From contig NZ_JAHZST010000014.1 in assembly GCF_019457885.1 (NCBI RefSeq), positions 90,884 to 154,883 on the forward strand: a stretch of 64,000 nucleotides of DNA. Reading direction: 5' to 3'. The DNA is from Shewanella nanhaiensis. GTDB taxonomy: Bacteria; Pseudomonadota; Gammaproteobacteria; Enterobacterales; Shewanellaceae. The notes under the pieces are model-generated. The model was not told the origin of the DNA. It saw nothing but the letters and a program-made list of their open reading frames with translations, and did not search any database. The position numbers and the translations under genes were made by a program. Positions 53,034 to 62,329 of this stretch are shown in pieces (positions within the stretch are counted from its first letter, which is position 1; every line of letters begins with the position of its first letter).

Positions 53034-53321
53034 TTAAATTATGTTGGTGATTTTGTTACCAGAACTTGTTATTTCGTCAACTTGTTCAATACTTGTATTT
53101 GGATCGGGCTGAGTAACAAAGTTGGTCGATTGGCTGCAAGGTGTAGAGCATGGGTTAAGGCAACCGACTCTTTTACTGCAACACAGTAGACATAACTGCC
53201 ATACAGTTTGCTTAGATTCATGATCTAAACACCGAAAATCAGCAGCGCATAGCTCACCAGCGTGGATTAATTTGGCGAGTTTATCGGCTGAAATTGACAG
53301 ATTAACATGGGAAGTTCGCAT
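53034..53321 (-). CDS. Small cysteine-rich protein, unknown
   Basis: A 95-aa protein: an N-terminal helical part (NLSISADKLAKLIHAGELCAADFRCLDHESK) followed by WQLCLLCCSKRVGCLNPCSTPC. There are nine cysteines in total, five of them in one 20-residue stretch, suggesting metal binding. AAGGTGAT precedes the start. I recall similar short proteins in Shewanella but no function. It is the first core gene after the integrase. Confidence 0.65.
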   Translation of the reverse strand: MRTSHVNLSISADKLAKLIHAGELCAADFRCLDHESKQTVWQLCLLCCSKRVGCLNPCSTPCSQSTNFVTQPDPNTSIEQVDEITSSGNKITNII

Positions 53322-53512
53322 GGGATCACCTTGTAGAGTAGCGTTAACCAGATATTACACTTAAATGAGAATAATTATCAACTACGTGCAGACCACTTTG
53401 AGCTTACCGTCTCACTTACTCCTTTTTTTTTTGACTATTTTCCACTGTCCTTGACATTGTTCTACACTCAATGAACAGGGATAAAACTTTTTAACATTGT
53501 TGAGGTTGTCTA

Positions 53513-55078
53513 ATGCTGATCGATATAGCAAAGAAGAGCCCACTCTTTTCTGGTAAAAAAAAGGCGCCACAGGCCAATTCCGGGCCTGCATGGAAGATCC
53601 TTATCGTTGATGATGAACCTGATGTCCATACAGTCACTAAACTTGCGCTATCAAGATTTAAACTCGATAACCGCACATTGGAATTTATCAATGCATATAG
53701 CGGTGAAGAGGCGAAACAGATATTACTCAAAGAGAAAAATATTGCGATGGCATTCGTTGATGTCGTGATGGAGAGTGATCACGCAGGTTTGGAGTTGGTC
53801 AGGTGGATAAGGGAAGATCATGTCAATAAGGCTATCCGTTTAATTTTACGAACCGGCCAGCCAGGTCAAGCACCAGAAGAGGATGTTATCGTTAATTATG
53901 ATATTAATGATTATAAGGCCAAAGCTGAGCTGGATTCGAGAAAGTTAGTCACTAGTGTTTACTCTGCATTAAGATCTTATCGTGACATTATGCAGATAGA
54001 GGAAGCCAAAGAGAGTCAAGTTAGGCATCGCAAAGGTCTTGAAAGGGTTGTTAAAGCCACCTCTGGCCTATTTGAACTGAGAACCTTACATAACTTTGCT
54101 GATGGGCTGTTAACACAGGTTGCAACTTTGCTTAATTTTGATAGTGAAACCCTACTCTTCTCCTGTAGTTCGGTTGACGCTATGAGCGAACAGGTCAACG
54201 CGAATAAACTCAGAATCCTTGCAGGCACGGGACAGTATTCAAGTCACCACGATAAAGCGATCCCTGAAAATATCAAAGAGAAGCTGCTGCAGGCACTCAA
54301 AGAGAAAAGCTGTGTCTATGAGAAGGATTGCTTCGTTGGCTATTTCCCTGCTAAAAGTGGCTGGGTAAATCTTATGTATATGGGTGGGATCAATAGCATT
54401 GATGATCTCGATAAGAAACTTATTGATATCTTTGCTATTAATGTCGGTGTTGCATTTGAAAACTTGTTGCTGAATAAAGAGTTAGAGGATACTCAGTCGG
54501 AGCTTATTCTACGTCTCGGGGATGTCGTAGAGAGTCGCTCTAAAGAAGCGGCAAACCATGTAAAACGAATGGCTGCTTACTGCTTTAAATTGGCACTGAT
54601 TGCTGGGCTTGATGTGCAGGATGCTGATTTAATTAAGCACGCTTCTCCTATGCACGATATCGGTAAGATTGCCACGCCTGATGCGATACTGCTAAAGCCA
54701 GGTAAACTGGATGCTGCTGAGTGGAGTATTATGCGTCAGCACCCTCAAGTTGGCCACGATATTTTATCAAAATCTGAACGTCCCATTTTAAAGGCTGCCA
54801 GTATTATCTCATTACAACATCATGAAAAGTATGACGGTTCAGGTTACCCTTCTGGGTTAAAGGGAGAAGAGATCCACATTTTTGCAAGAATCGTCGCCAT
54901 TGCCGATGTATTTGATGCGCTTTCACATGCACGCTGCTATAAGCCTGCATGGCCTTTAGAGGAGGTGATGAAAGCAATGAAAGAGGGGTCAGGTAGTCAC
55001 TTCGATCCTGTACTGCTGGACCTGTTTATTGAAAACATTGAGGTCTTTAATATGTTAAAGGAGAAGTTACACGATTAA
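53513..55078 (+). CDS. REC-DUF3369-HD-GYP response regulator (c-di-GMP phosphodiesterase)
   Basis: A 521-aa protein. A REC domain at about residues 28-150 (ILIVDDEPDVHTVTKL, AFVDVVMESDHAG with the phospho-acceptor Asp), a DUF3369 domain at about 170-320, and an HD-GYP domain at about 330-515 (MHDIGKIATPDAIL, HHEKYDGSGYPSGL with GYP, AIADVFDAL). It should hydrolyse cyclic di-GMP under control of a histidine kinase that is not adjacent. GAGG precedes the ATG. Together with the GGDEF protein at 2.6 kb it gives both arms of c-di-GMP turnover in this window. Confidence 0.94.
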   Translation: MLIDIAKKSPLFSGKKKAPQANSGPAWKILIVDDEPDVHTVTKLALSRFKLDNRTLEFINAYSGEEAKQILLKEKNIAMAFVDVVMESDHAGLELVRWIREDHVNKAIRLILRTGQPGQAPEEDVIVNYDINDYKAKAELDSRKLVTSVYSALRSYRDIMQIEEAKESQVRHRKGLERVVKATSGLFELRTLHNFADGLLTQVATLLNFDSETLLFSCSSVDAMSEQVNANKLRILAGTGQYSSHHDKAIPENIKEKLLQALKEKSCVYEKDCFVGYFPAKSGWVNLMYMGGINSIDDLDKKLIDIFAINVGVAFENLLLNKELEDTQSELILRLGDVVESRSKEAANHVKRMAAYCFKLALIAGLDVQDADLIKHASPMHDIGKIATPDAILLKPGKLDAAEWSIMRQHPQVGHDILSKSERPILKAASIISLQHHEKYDGSGYPSGLKGEEIHIFARIVAIADVFDALSHARCYKPAWPLEEVMKAMKEGSGSHFDPVLLDLFIENIEVFNMLKEKLHD

Positions 55079-55094
55079 TGATCACCGATTTTTC

Positions 55095-55132
55095 TAGAGA
55101 GTGAGTCAATTTCCCTCCTAGACCACTCTCTA
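55095..55132. terminator. Inverted repeat between convergent genes
   Basis: TAGAGAGTG (55095-55103) with CACTCTCTA (55124-55132), loop 20 bases. Possible weak bidirectional terminator between the HD-GYP and lipoprotein genes. Confidence 0.35.
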
Positions 55133-55147
55133 ACTTTACTCTTTGTT

Positions 55148-55612
55148 TTAGGCTTGGTTATCGGCTAAAAAGTCAAAGATGGCCACTTTTGCCTCTCCAT
55201 TTAGGGTAAAACTAACAAATGCTCGCCAAACCATATAATCACTACTGCAAGAACCGTATATTAGCTCTCCTTTATATATGTTTTCACCTGCTTTGTTCAT
55301 ATTTACAGGGATAACCCCCATAAACATATCCCTACCCTCAATTCTAACGTTAAGATTATCAATCTCCTCAGAGGTGATAACACTGATATTCAGTGGCTTT
55401 TCACTTGGGGTATTAAAAGGGGTGATTAAGAGTTGTAAGTCGATGTCGGCAACATTTTTATCACAATAACCTAAATGGAATTGGCAAAGTGTATCATCCT
55501 GTACAAAGTTGCTTGTTTCAGGTGACTTTTCTTTGGAGCATCCCATGAGACTAAAGATGATAAGTAGTGGAAAGTAGAGCTTTAATTGAGACAAAAACTT
55601 AACAGGTAGCAC
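55148..55612 (-). CDS. Putative lipoprotein
   Basis: A 154-aa protein with a lipoprotein signal peptide: a hydrophobic stretch LYFPLLIIFSLMGC with lipobox SLMGC near residue 25. The mature part has a beta-rich region (PLNISVITSEEIDNLNVRIEGRDMFMGVIPVNM) with paired cysteines. It is probably anchored in the periplasm near the cbb3 oxidase genes. Divergent from ccoN across the FNR-box region. Some Shewanella cco loci have such a gene upstream; a role in respiration is only suggested by position. Confidence 0.72.
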   Translation of the reverse strand: MLPVKFLSQLKLYFPLLIIFSLMGCSKEKSPETSNFVQDDTLCQFHLGYCDKNVADIDLQLLITPFNTPSEKPLNISVITSEEIDNLNVRIEGRDMFMGVIPVNMNKAGENIYKGELIYGSCSSDYMVWRAFVSFTLNGEAKVAIFDFLADNQA

Positions 55613-55658
55613 AAATATTAACCTTTAGTGGTAAAGTCTTTACATTCTATGGAGTAGC

Positions 55659-55672
55659 TTGATCTAGATCAA
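55659..55672 (+). promoter_or_regulatory. FNR box upstream of ccoN
   Basis: TTGAT-CTAG-ATCAA, a perfect match to the FNR/EtrA consensus. It lies about 200 bases before ccoN, and an FNR gene closes the same locus. This suggests oxygen-limited activation of cbb3 oxidase. It could also regulate the divergent lipoprotein gene. Confidence 0.82.
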
Positions 55673-55874
55673 CTTTTAACACACCTCAATTCCTATCTTT
55701 TTTGACATAGCTCAAGTATCATTGCTTTACCTTGCAAATATCACAAAATTGCAAGGCAACACATTGACATGCCCTCGTGTGTTCCGTAGGGAATGCATAG
55801 TTATGTCATTTTTCACGGGTAAAGTTTTAGTTTACTCACTATAAGTATAAGTAATAAGCAGTGGAAGCAATAAA

Positions 55875-57299
55875 ATGAACCATTCCCAGCCTCAAGGCGC
55901 TGATTACAATTACACCGTTGTTCGCCAATTTGCACTCACGACCGTTTTGTGGGGAATTATTGGTATGTCAGTCGGTGTATTGATCGCGGCTCAGTTAATC
56001 TGGCCACAACTAAACTTCGATACTCCATGGTTAACTTACAGTCGTCTTAGACCTCTGCATACAAATGCCGTGATTTTCGCGTTTGGTACTTCAGCTCTTT
56101 TCGCAACATCCTACTACATTGTTCAACGTACCTGTCAAACCAAGTTATTTGCACCTAAAATAGCCGCATTTACCTTCTGGGGTTGGCAAGCCATCATTCT
56201 GTCTGCAGTGATCACTCTGCCTCTTGGTATTACAAGTGGTAAAGAATACGCTGAGCTAGAGTGGCCAATTGATATCGCAATTACCTTAGTTTGGGTATGT
56301 TACGCTGTAGTCTTCTTCGGCACGATAATCAAGCGTACTACATCCCATATTTATGTAGCGAATTGGTTCTTTGGTGCCTTCATTATCACTGTTGCTGTAT
56401 TGCACATAGTTAACTCTATGGCTGTACCTGTTAGTCTATGGAAGTCTTACTCTCTATATGCTGGTGCAGTTGATGCTATGGTACAGTGGTGGTACGGACA
56501 TAACGCTGTAGGCTTCCTGCTTACTGCTGGTTTCTTAGGCATGATGTACTACTTTGTTCCTAAGCAAGCGGGCCGCCCTGTTTACTCTTACCGTCTCTCT
56601 ATTGTTCACTTCTGGGCATTGATTGCTTTGTATATTTGGGCTGGTCCTCACCACCTTCACTACACTGCACTTCCAGATTGGACCCAGTCACTTGGTATGG
56701 TGATGTCTCTTATCCTATTCGCTCCTTCTTGGGGTGGTATGATTAACGGTATCATGACCCTTTCAGGTGCTTGGCATAAACTAAGAACTGACCCTGTTTT
56801 ACGTTTCCTTGTTGTTTCATTGTCTTTCTACGGTATGTCTACCTTCGAAGGCCCAATGATGGCAATTAAGACAGTAAACGCACTATCTCACTATACTGAT
56901 TGGACGGTTGGTCATGTTCACTCTGGTGCGCTAGGTTGGGTTGCTATGGTGTCTATTGGTTCTCTTTACCACCTTATCCCGGTTCTATATGGACACGGTC
57001 GTATGTACAGCTCAAATTTGGTTAATGTCCATTTCTGGCTGGCAACTATCGGTACTGTTCTATATATCGTTTCTATGTGGATCTCTGGTGTGATGCAAGG
57101 TCTGATGTGGCGTGCAGTTAACTCTGACGGTACATTGACTTATAGCTTTGTTGAGAGTATCGAAGCTTCATACCCATTCTACTTTGTACGATTCCTCGGT
57201 GGCTGCTTCTTCGTAACCGGTATGCTGATCATGGCATATAACGTGTTCAAGACAGTTAAAGCACCTAAAGAGTCTTTGCCTGCATTAGCAGAAGCATAA
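55875..57299 (+). CDS. ccoN: cbb3-type cytochrome c oxidase subunit I
   Basis: A 474-aa protein with 12 membrane segments. Heme and copper ligands are visible: RPLHTNAVIFAF, QWWYGHNAVGFLLTAGFLGMMYY (CuB His and the Tyr cross-link region), GPHHLHYTALPDW, and WTVGHVHSGALGW. It is the catalytic subunit that reduces oxygen to water at low oxygen tension and pumps protons. It heads ccoNOQP. FNR box upstream. The subunit length is typical. Confidence 0.97.
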   Translation: MNHSQPQGADYNYTVVRQFALTTVLWGIIGMSVGVLIAAQLIWPQLNFDTPWLTYSRLRPLHTNAVIFAFGTSALFATSYYIVQRTCQTKLFAPKIAAFTFWGWQAIILSAVITLPLGITSGKEYAELEWPIDIAITLVWVCYAVVFFGTIIKRTTSHIYVANWFFGAFIITVAVLHIVNSMAVPVSLWKSYSLYAGAVDAMVQWWYGHNAVGFLLTAGFLGMMYYFVPKQAGRPVYSYRLSIVHFWALIALYIWAGPHHLHYTALPDWTQSLGMVMSLILFAPSWGGMINGIMTLSGAWHKLRTDPVLRFLVVSLSFYGMSTFEGPMMAIKTVNALSHYTDWTVGHVHSGALGWVAMVSIGSLYHLIPVLYGHGRMYSSNLVNVHFWLATIGTVLYIVSMWISGVMQGLMWRAVNSDGTLTYSFVESIEASYPFYFVRFLGGCFFVTGMLIMAYNVFKTVKAPKESLPALAEA

Positions 57300-57308
57300 G
57301 GAGTAGAT

Positions 57309-57938
57309 TTGATGAAATTTAATCATGAGTTAGTCGAGAAAAACATCGGTCTTCTGGGTATCTTTACTGTTATCGCCATTAGTTTTGGTGGTTTAGTGCA
57401 GATCACTCCTCTGCTCTTTCAAAAAGACACCACTGAGCCTGTAGATGGATTGATTCCATACACTGCGCTGCAAACTGAAGGTCGTGATATCTATATCCGT
57501 GAAGGTTGTTATAACTGTCACAGCCAGATGATCCGTCCACTGCGTGCAGAAACTGAGCGCTATGGTCACTACTCTGTTGCTGGTGAGTCTGTATGGGATC
57601 ACCCATTCCAGTGGGGCTCTAAGCGTACTGGTCCTGATCTTGCCCGTGTTGGCGGTCGCTACAGTGATAAATGGCATGAAGTTCATTTGATTGACCCACG
57701 TGCAGTGGTACCACAATCAAATATGCCAGGTTTCCCTTGGTTGGCTGAAAACAAGCTTGATGGCAAGTTAACAGGCCAGAAGATGGAAATTCTACGTAAT
57801 CTTCATAAAGGTGGAAATAAAGGCCAAGACCTTTATACCGATGAAGAGATTGCGGGTGCTCAGAAAGCCGTTGAAGGTAAAACTGAGATGGAAGCACTCA
57901 TCGCCTATCTGCAGTCCTTAGGGCATGCACTGAAATAA
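57309..57938 (+). CDS. ccoO: cbb3-type cytochrome c oxidase subunit II (monoheme)
   Basis: A 209-aa membrane-anchored c-type cytochrome: N-terminal segment GLLGIFTVIAISFGGLVQI, heme motif REGCYNCHSQMIRP, and the axial Met region QSNMPGFPWL. It passes electrons to CcoN. It begins nine bases after ccoN. Confidence 0.96.
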   Translation: MMKFNHELVEKNIGLLGIFTVIAISFGGLVQITPLLFQKDTTEPVDGLIPYTALQTEGRDIYIREGCYNCHSQMIRPLRAETERYGHYSVAGESVWDHPFQWGSKRTGPDLARVGGRYSDKWHEVHLIDPRAVVPQSNMPGFPWLAENKLDGKLTGQKMEILRNLHKGGNKGQDLYTDEEIAGAQKAVEGKTEMEALIAYLQSLGHALK

Positions 57939-57953
57939 TTAGGAGGCAATTAT

Positions 57954-58121
57954 ATGGATTACGGAACAATACAAGGCATTATTACTATTGTCGTGATGTT
58001 TACCTTTATCGGTATATTTGCATGGGCTTACAGCTCTCGTCGTAAGGATCAGTTTGACGAAGCGGCTAACCTTGTTTTTTCAGAAGATGAACTTAACAAG
58101 GGTTCAGGAGAACATAAGTGA
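57954..58121 (+). CDS. ccoQ: cbb3-type oxidase small subunit CcoQ
   Basis: A 55-aa one-span protein (GIITIVVMFTFIGIFAWAYS then RRKDQFDEAANLVF) between ccoO and ccoP. AGGAGG precedes the ATG at 57954. It stabilises the oxidase. The stop TGA shares its last base with the ATG of ccoP. Confidence 0.93.
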   Translation: MDYGTIQGIITIVVMFTFIGIFAWAYSSRRKDQFDEAANLVFSEDELNKGSGEHK

Positions 58122-59098
58122 TGGCATTGATGACTGACTTTTGGAGTATATGGATATCTGTACTCACTATTGTGGTAATCGCAGGGTGTTTCATCCTATT
58201 AAAACTCGTCTCTAAAAACACCACTGGTGTCGAAGAAGGCGAATCAATGGGCCACAGCTTCGATGGTATCGAAGAGCTAAATAACCCACTACCGAAATGG
58301 TGGAGTTATATGTTCTACATCACTATCGTTTTTGGTGTGGTTTATCTTGCCCTCTACCCAGGTCTTGGTAACTACAAAGGCCTTCTTGGCTGGTCGAGTT
58401 CAAACCAGAGTATCGGTACTGAAAATGGTATTAAGGCAGACTCAGTAGCAGCAATTGAACTTGCCGCTAAAGAGGGTCGTTGGGTTCAGTATGATCAAGA
58501 AGTTAAGCGCGCCGATGAGAAGTTTGGCCCTATCTTCAAGGCTTATGCTGAAACACCGCTTGAGGAGCTCGTTAAGAACGAAGAAGCGCTAAAAGTGGGT
58601 GGACGCCTGTTCCTACAAAACTGTTCACAGTGTCACGGTAGTGATGCACGCGGCAGTAAAGGCTTCCCTAACCTGACTGATAATGACTGGTTATATGGTG
58701 GTGAACTTGCCACGATTAAGACCTCTATCCTTAATGGTCGTCACGGTATGATGCCTCCTAAGGGCGGACTACCAATCGAAGATAGCGAGATCAAAGGCTT
58801 AGCTGAATACGTCACTAAACTTGCTGGTCGCGATCACGATGAAGCACTTGCTGCACAGGGTCAAGCTTCCTTTATGAAAGGCTGTTTTGCCTGTCACGGT
58901 ATGGATGCTACCGGTAACAAGTTTATGGGTGCCCCTAACTTGACTAACAATGTTTGGTTGTATGGTGGTAGCCGTGGCGCTATCGAACAGTCGATTATTA
59001 ATGGTCGTAGTGGCGTGATGCCTGCTTGGAAAGATGTGTTAGGTGAAGAGAAAGTTCACGTAATCACAGCTTATGTTTATAGCTTGTCAAACAAGTAG
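58121..59098 (+). CDS. ccoP: cbb3-type cytochrome c oxidase subunit III (diheme)
   Basis: A 325-aa protein with two N-terminal membrane segments and two c-type heme motifs: QNCSQCHGSDARG and KGCFACHGMDATG. These collect electrons from soluble cytochrome c for CcoO. The ATG at 58121 overlaps the ccoQ stop (TGATG). A strong terminator follows at 59117. Confidence 0.96.
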   Translation: MALMTDFWSIWISVLTIVVIAGCFILLKLVSKNTTGVEEGESMGHSFDGIEELNNPLPKWWSYMFYITIVFGVVYLALYPGLGNYKGLLGWSSSNQSIGTENGIKADSVAAIELAAKEGRWVQYDQEVKRADEKFGPIFKAYAETPLEELVKNEEALKVGGRLFLQNCSQCHGSDARGSKGFPNLTDNDWLYGGELATIKTSILNGRHGMMPPKGGLPIEDSEIKGLAEYVTKLAGRDHDEALAAQGQASFMKGCFACHGMDATGNKFMGAPNLTNNVWLYGGSRGAIEQSIINGRSGVMPAWKDVLGEEKVHVITAYVYSLSNK

Positions 59099-59116
59099 TT
59101 ACATCTAAGTAACAGG

Positions 59117-59147
59117 AAGGCCTCGATCGTATCGAGGCCTTTTTTTT
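59117..59147 (+). terminator. Intrinsic terminator after ccoP
   Basis: An 11-bp stem (59117-59127 with 59131-59141), 3-base loop and an 8-base T-run, splitting ccoNOQP from the assembly genes. Confidence 0.93.
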
Positions 59148-59208
59148 AGGGTGCTAAATCACACTTTTAACGTTAAGATAGTCGCAATTTTTCTCATAGG
59201 TATTTAAC

Positions 59209-59688
59209 ATGAAACAACCTCAAGCCTGGTATAAGCAGTTCTGGCCTTGGTTCCTAATCATCTTGCCGCTATGTGCTGTGGTGGCGAGTATCAACCTACT
59301 CTTCATCGCCATTGATAATAAGGATGCACTCGTTTCAGAAGATTATTATAAAGATGGTAAGCGTATTAATATGGATCTGAAGAAGATCAAGTATGCCAAG
59401 CAACTCGGTATGCAGTTTGAACTTCAGGTTGACGATAATGAATTAACTATTATTCAACACGGTGGTGAGGAGTATTTAGCTGCACTAAAAGTTGAGTTTT
59501 ACCACCCAACAATAGAGAGCCGTGACTTTAAACAGGTCGTAACGGCCAGTGGTGATAAGGCCTACCGTGTCTCTTTGGATAAGCCTATCACAGGAGCTTG
59601 GGAGGTTAGATTAGAAGGGTACGATCAAAGCTGGCGCATTCAAAAGCGTCTGCAAATTGCCGATGATACCCAGTACTGGCTAAACTAA
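59209..59688 (+). CDS. fixH: FixH family protein (cbb3 oxidase assembly)
   Basis: A 159-aa protein with one N-terminal membrane span (FWPWFLIILPLCAVVASINLLFIA) and a periplasmic beta domain with EDYYKDGKRINMDLKK. FixH is needed for cbb3 oxidase biogenesis with the copper ATPase that follows. It lies downstream of the terminator, so it may have its own promoter. Confidence 0.88.
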   Translation: MKQPQAWYKQFWPWFLIILPLCAVVASINLLFIAIDNKDALVSEDYYKDGKRINMDLKKIKYAKQLGMQFELQVDDNELTIIQHGGEEYLAALKVEFYHPTIESRDFKQVVTASGDKAYRVSLDKPITGAWEVRLEGYDQSWRIQKRLQIADDTQYWLN

Positions 59689-59759
59689 TTAATCCTCTTT
59701 TTGAGCGGCCCTGCCCGCTCTCTTGCTTGCTGTATATAACTGGTTAAACTAGATCAACT

Positions 59760-62138
59760 ATGAAGCACTGTGATTGTTTCCATTGCGGTGAGCCCGTACT
59801 GACAGGCTCTCAATTTACAACACGTATCAATGATAGCGATGAGCTAATGTGTTGCCCAGGTTGCCAAGCTGTTTCTCAGGCAATTATCGATGCTGGGTTA
59901 ACAAACTATTATAAGTTCCGAACTGAATCTGGCAGTAAACAAACCGCACTCGTTCCCAATGAGTTAAGCACCTTTTGTGCGTTTGACCTACCAGAAGTAC
60001 AGCAGGATTTTGTCTATAACAAGAGTGATACCTCTACGGTTTCGCTCTCTATCGATGGGATCACCTGCGCCGCTTGTGCTTGGTTAATTGAGCACAAGCT
60101 GAAACATATTGCCGGTATTCAATCTATTGTGGTGAATACGACAACCGAGAGAGCGCAGGTCAGTTGGTTAACGGATCAGATTAAGCTCAGTGACATCTTA
60201 AATCATATTAGTCAGATTGGTTATCAGGCGGCGCCCTATCAAGTTGATGAGCAGGAGAAGCTGAGTAAAGAGAGCAGCCGTAAGTTTCTATTAAGACTTG
60301 GTCTTGCTGGCTTTGCGACGATGCAGGTGATGATGTTTGCCCTTGCACTGTATGCTGATTTCTTTACCGATCTTGATATTGAGTATCGTGATTACTTTCG
60401 CTGGGTGAGCATGATATTTGCCGCGCCAGTGGTTTTCTATTCGGCTCAACCTTTCTATTTTAGCGCCATTCGCTCCATGTTTAGCGGTCGACTTAATATG
60501 GACGTCTCGGTTTCCATTGCCATACTGGGCGCCTATGTCGCTAGCTGTATCGCTACCGTCAATGGAACTGGTGAAGTCTATTTTGAATCCGTCAGCATGT
60601 TCACCTTCTTTCTTCTACTTGGCCGTTATTTTGAGCAAAATGCTCGGCAGAAGGCCTCAGTAAGCTCAAGTAACCTGCATAAACTTATTCCAATTACGGC
60701 CCAGTTAGTCACTGAGTCAGGCCCTGAAGAGGTGCCGGCAAAGCGCCTGAAGCTTGGTGATGTTATCTTGGTTAAGCCTGGGGAAGTGATCGCGGCCGAT
60801 GGTGTGATTTTAGAGGGAGAAACCAGCGTCAATGAAGCCATGTTAACTGGTGAGCAGATGCCAGTATTGAAAGCATTGAACCAAGAGGTGTTTGCTGGAA
60901 CCATTAACGTGGATCATCCCGTTAAGGTCAAGGTTACAGCCATTGGACAAGATCAATTAGTCGCTGAGATTATTCGTTTACAGGAGGCAGCATCAAATAA
61001 TAAACCTAAAGTCGCCTTGTATGTCGATACTATCTCAAACTACTTTACCTGGACCATACTGGCCATTGCGCTGATGACTTATATTGTTTGGCGTATCTAT
61101 TGGCCAGAAGATGCATTTTGGGTCACGCTAGCCGTATTAGTCGCAACTTGCCCTTGCGCCCTAGCCCTTGCTACCCCAACTGCGGTCACATGTGCAACGG
61201 GTATATTTACCCGCATTGGCGTCATCGCTCGTAAGCCCGGCGTATTTGAAAAGTTGACCAATATCGAGCAGGTCGTTTTTGATAAGACGGGCACCCTCAC
61301 CTGTGGCACCCTCACCGTTGAGGATGTGACCCTCTATAATCAGGCTATTAAGCGAGAGGTTTTATCTATTGCTGCTGCATTAGAGAGCGCTTCATTACAT
61401 CCCATAGCGAGAGCATTTGAACCCTTTAGATGCAGTGAGATACAAGCCACCGAGCAGCAAAGCACGGTTGGTGGAGGTTTAAGCGGCGTTATTGGCGGGG
61501 TTAAGTATCAGATTGGCAGTGCTGAATTTATTGGTGTGGATAACGATCTATCTCAATCAGTTTACTTGGCTCAAGAAGGACTATTACTGGCAAAATTTAC
61601 ACTTGTAGATGCCATTAGAGAGGATGCGGTTGATACGGTCAAGACGCTTAAAAGTAACGGCTACAAGTTAACCATTGCCAGTGGAGATAGCTCAAATCAC
61701 GTTGACGAGATTGCCCGCCGAGTGGGAATCGATGAGGTTTATAAAGGCTTGAAACCAAGTGATAAACTCACCCTTATTCAAAAGTTACAAACTAAGCGCT
61801 CTGTGGTCATGTTTGGTGATGGCATTAATGATGCACCTGTACTAGCCGGTGCTAATCTCTCGGTCGCTATGGGCAGTGGCTCGGCTATTACTAAAAACAG
61901 TGCTGATCTTATTTTACTCGGCGATCAGCTTTCTCGCTTTAATGATGCAGTTGATGTTGCTAAGTTGACCAATAGAGTCATTAAACAAAATTTGTATTGG
62001 GCGCTTGGCTACAACCTGTTTATAATCCCACTGGCCGTGACCGGTCACGTATTACCTTATATCGCTGCCCTAGGAATGTCAGCCAGTTCTCTCATTGTTG
62101 TAGCTAACAGTCTAAGACTCTTAAGGGTTCGTTTATGA
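59760..62138 (+). CDS. ccoI: Copper-translocating P1B-type ATPase CcoI/FixI
   Basis: A 792-aa P-type ATPase: N-terminal Cys motifs (CDCFHCGEPV, MCCPGCQAV), a heavy-metal-associated domain with GITCAACAWLIEHKL, eight membrane segments, the CPCALALATPTAVT transmembrane metal site, DKTGTLT phosphorylation motif and GDGINDAPVLAGANLSVAMGSG. CcoI-type pumps supply copper to the binuclear centre of cbb3 oxidase. It lacks a strong Shine-Dalgarno, and the sequence just upstream of the ATG contains CTAGATCAA. Confidence 0.95.
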   Translation: MKHCDCFHCGEPVLTGSQFTTRINDSDELMCCPGCQAVSQAIIDAGLTNYYKFRTESGSKQTALVPNELSTFCAFDLPEVQQDFVYNKSDTSTVSLSIDGITCAACAWLIEHKLKHIAGIQSIVVNTTTERAQVSWLTDQIKLSDILNHISQIGYQAAPYQVDEQEKLSKESSRKFLLRLGLAGFATMQVMMFALALYADFFTDLDIEYRDYFRWVSMIFAAPVVFYSAQPFYFSAIRSMFSGRLNMDVSVSIAILGAYVASCIATVNGTGEVYFESVSMFTFFLLLGRYFEQNARQKASVSSSNLHKLIPITAQLVTESGPEEVPAKRLKLGDVILVKPGEVIAADGVILEGETSVNEAMLTGEQMPVLKALNQEVFAGTINVDHPVKVKVTAIGQDQLVAEIIRLQEAASNNKPKVALYVDTISNYFTWTILAIALMTYIVWRIYWPEDAFWVTLAVLVATCPCALALATPTAVTCATGIFTRIGVIARKPGVFEKLTNIEQVVFDKTGTLTCGTLTVEDVTLYNQAIKREVLSIAAALESASLHPIARAFEPFRCSEIQATEQQSTVGGGLSGVIGGVKYQIGSAEFIGVDNDLSQSVYLAQEGLLLAKFTLVDAIREDAVDTVKTLKSNGYKLTIASGDSSNHVDEIARRVGIDEVYKGLKPSDKLTLIQKLQTKRSVVMFGDGINDAPVLAGANLSVAMGSGSAITKNSADLILLGDQLSRFNDAVDVAKLTNRVIKQNLYWALGYNLFIIPLAVTGHVLPYIAALGMSASSLIVVANSLRLLRVRL

Positions 62139-62329
62139 GCATTATCTATGTGTTAATTCCCATTGCCATGTTATTTGTGATCATCGCTATTGGGATCTTC
62201 TTCTGGGCAGTAAAATCAGAGCAGTTTGACGATCTTGATAGGCAGAGCGTCTCTATTCTTTTTGATGAGGATGAATCTACGCCTGCTAGTAACAAAAAGG
62301 TGGAAGATAAAACAGAGACTCCATCTTGA
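62135..62329 (+). CDS. ccoS: cbb3-type oxidase assembly protein CcoS
   Basis: A 64-aa protein with one membrane span (IYVLIPIAMLFVIIAIGIFFWAV) and the CcoS motif KSEQFDDLDRQSVSILFDED. It aids cofactor insertion into cbb3 oxidase. It overlaps both neighbours by four bases. Confidence 0.93.
   Translation: MSIIYVLIPIAMLFVIIAIGIFFWAVKSEQFDDLDRQSVSILFDEDESTPASNKKVEDKTETPS

Noticed and set aside
59738..59756. Second FNR box before ccoI
   Set aside because: Only the CTAGATCAA half matches; the left half TTAAA is poor and the site sits on the ribosome binding region.
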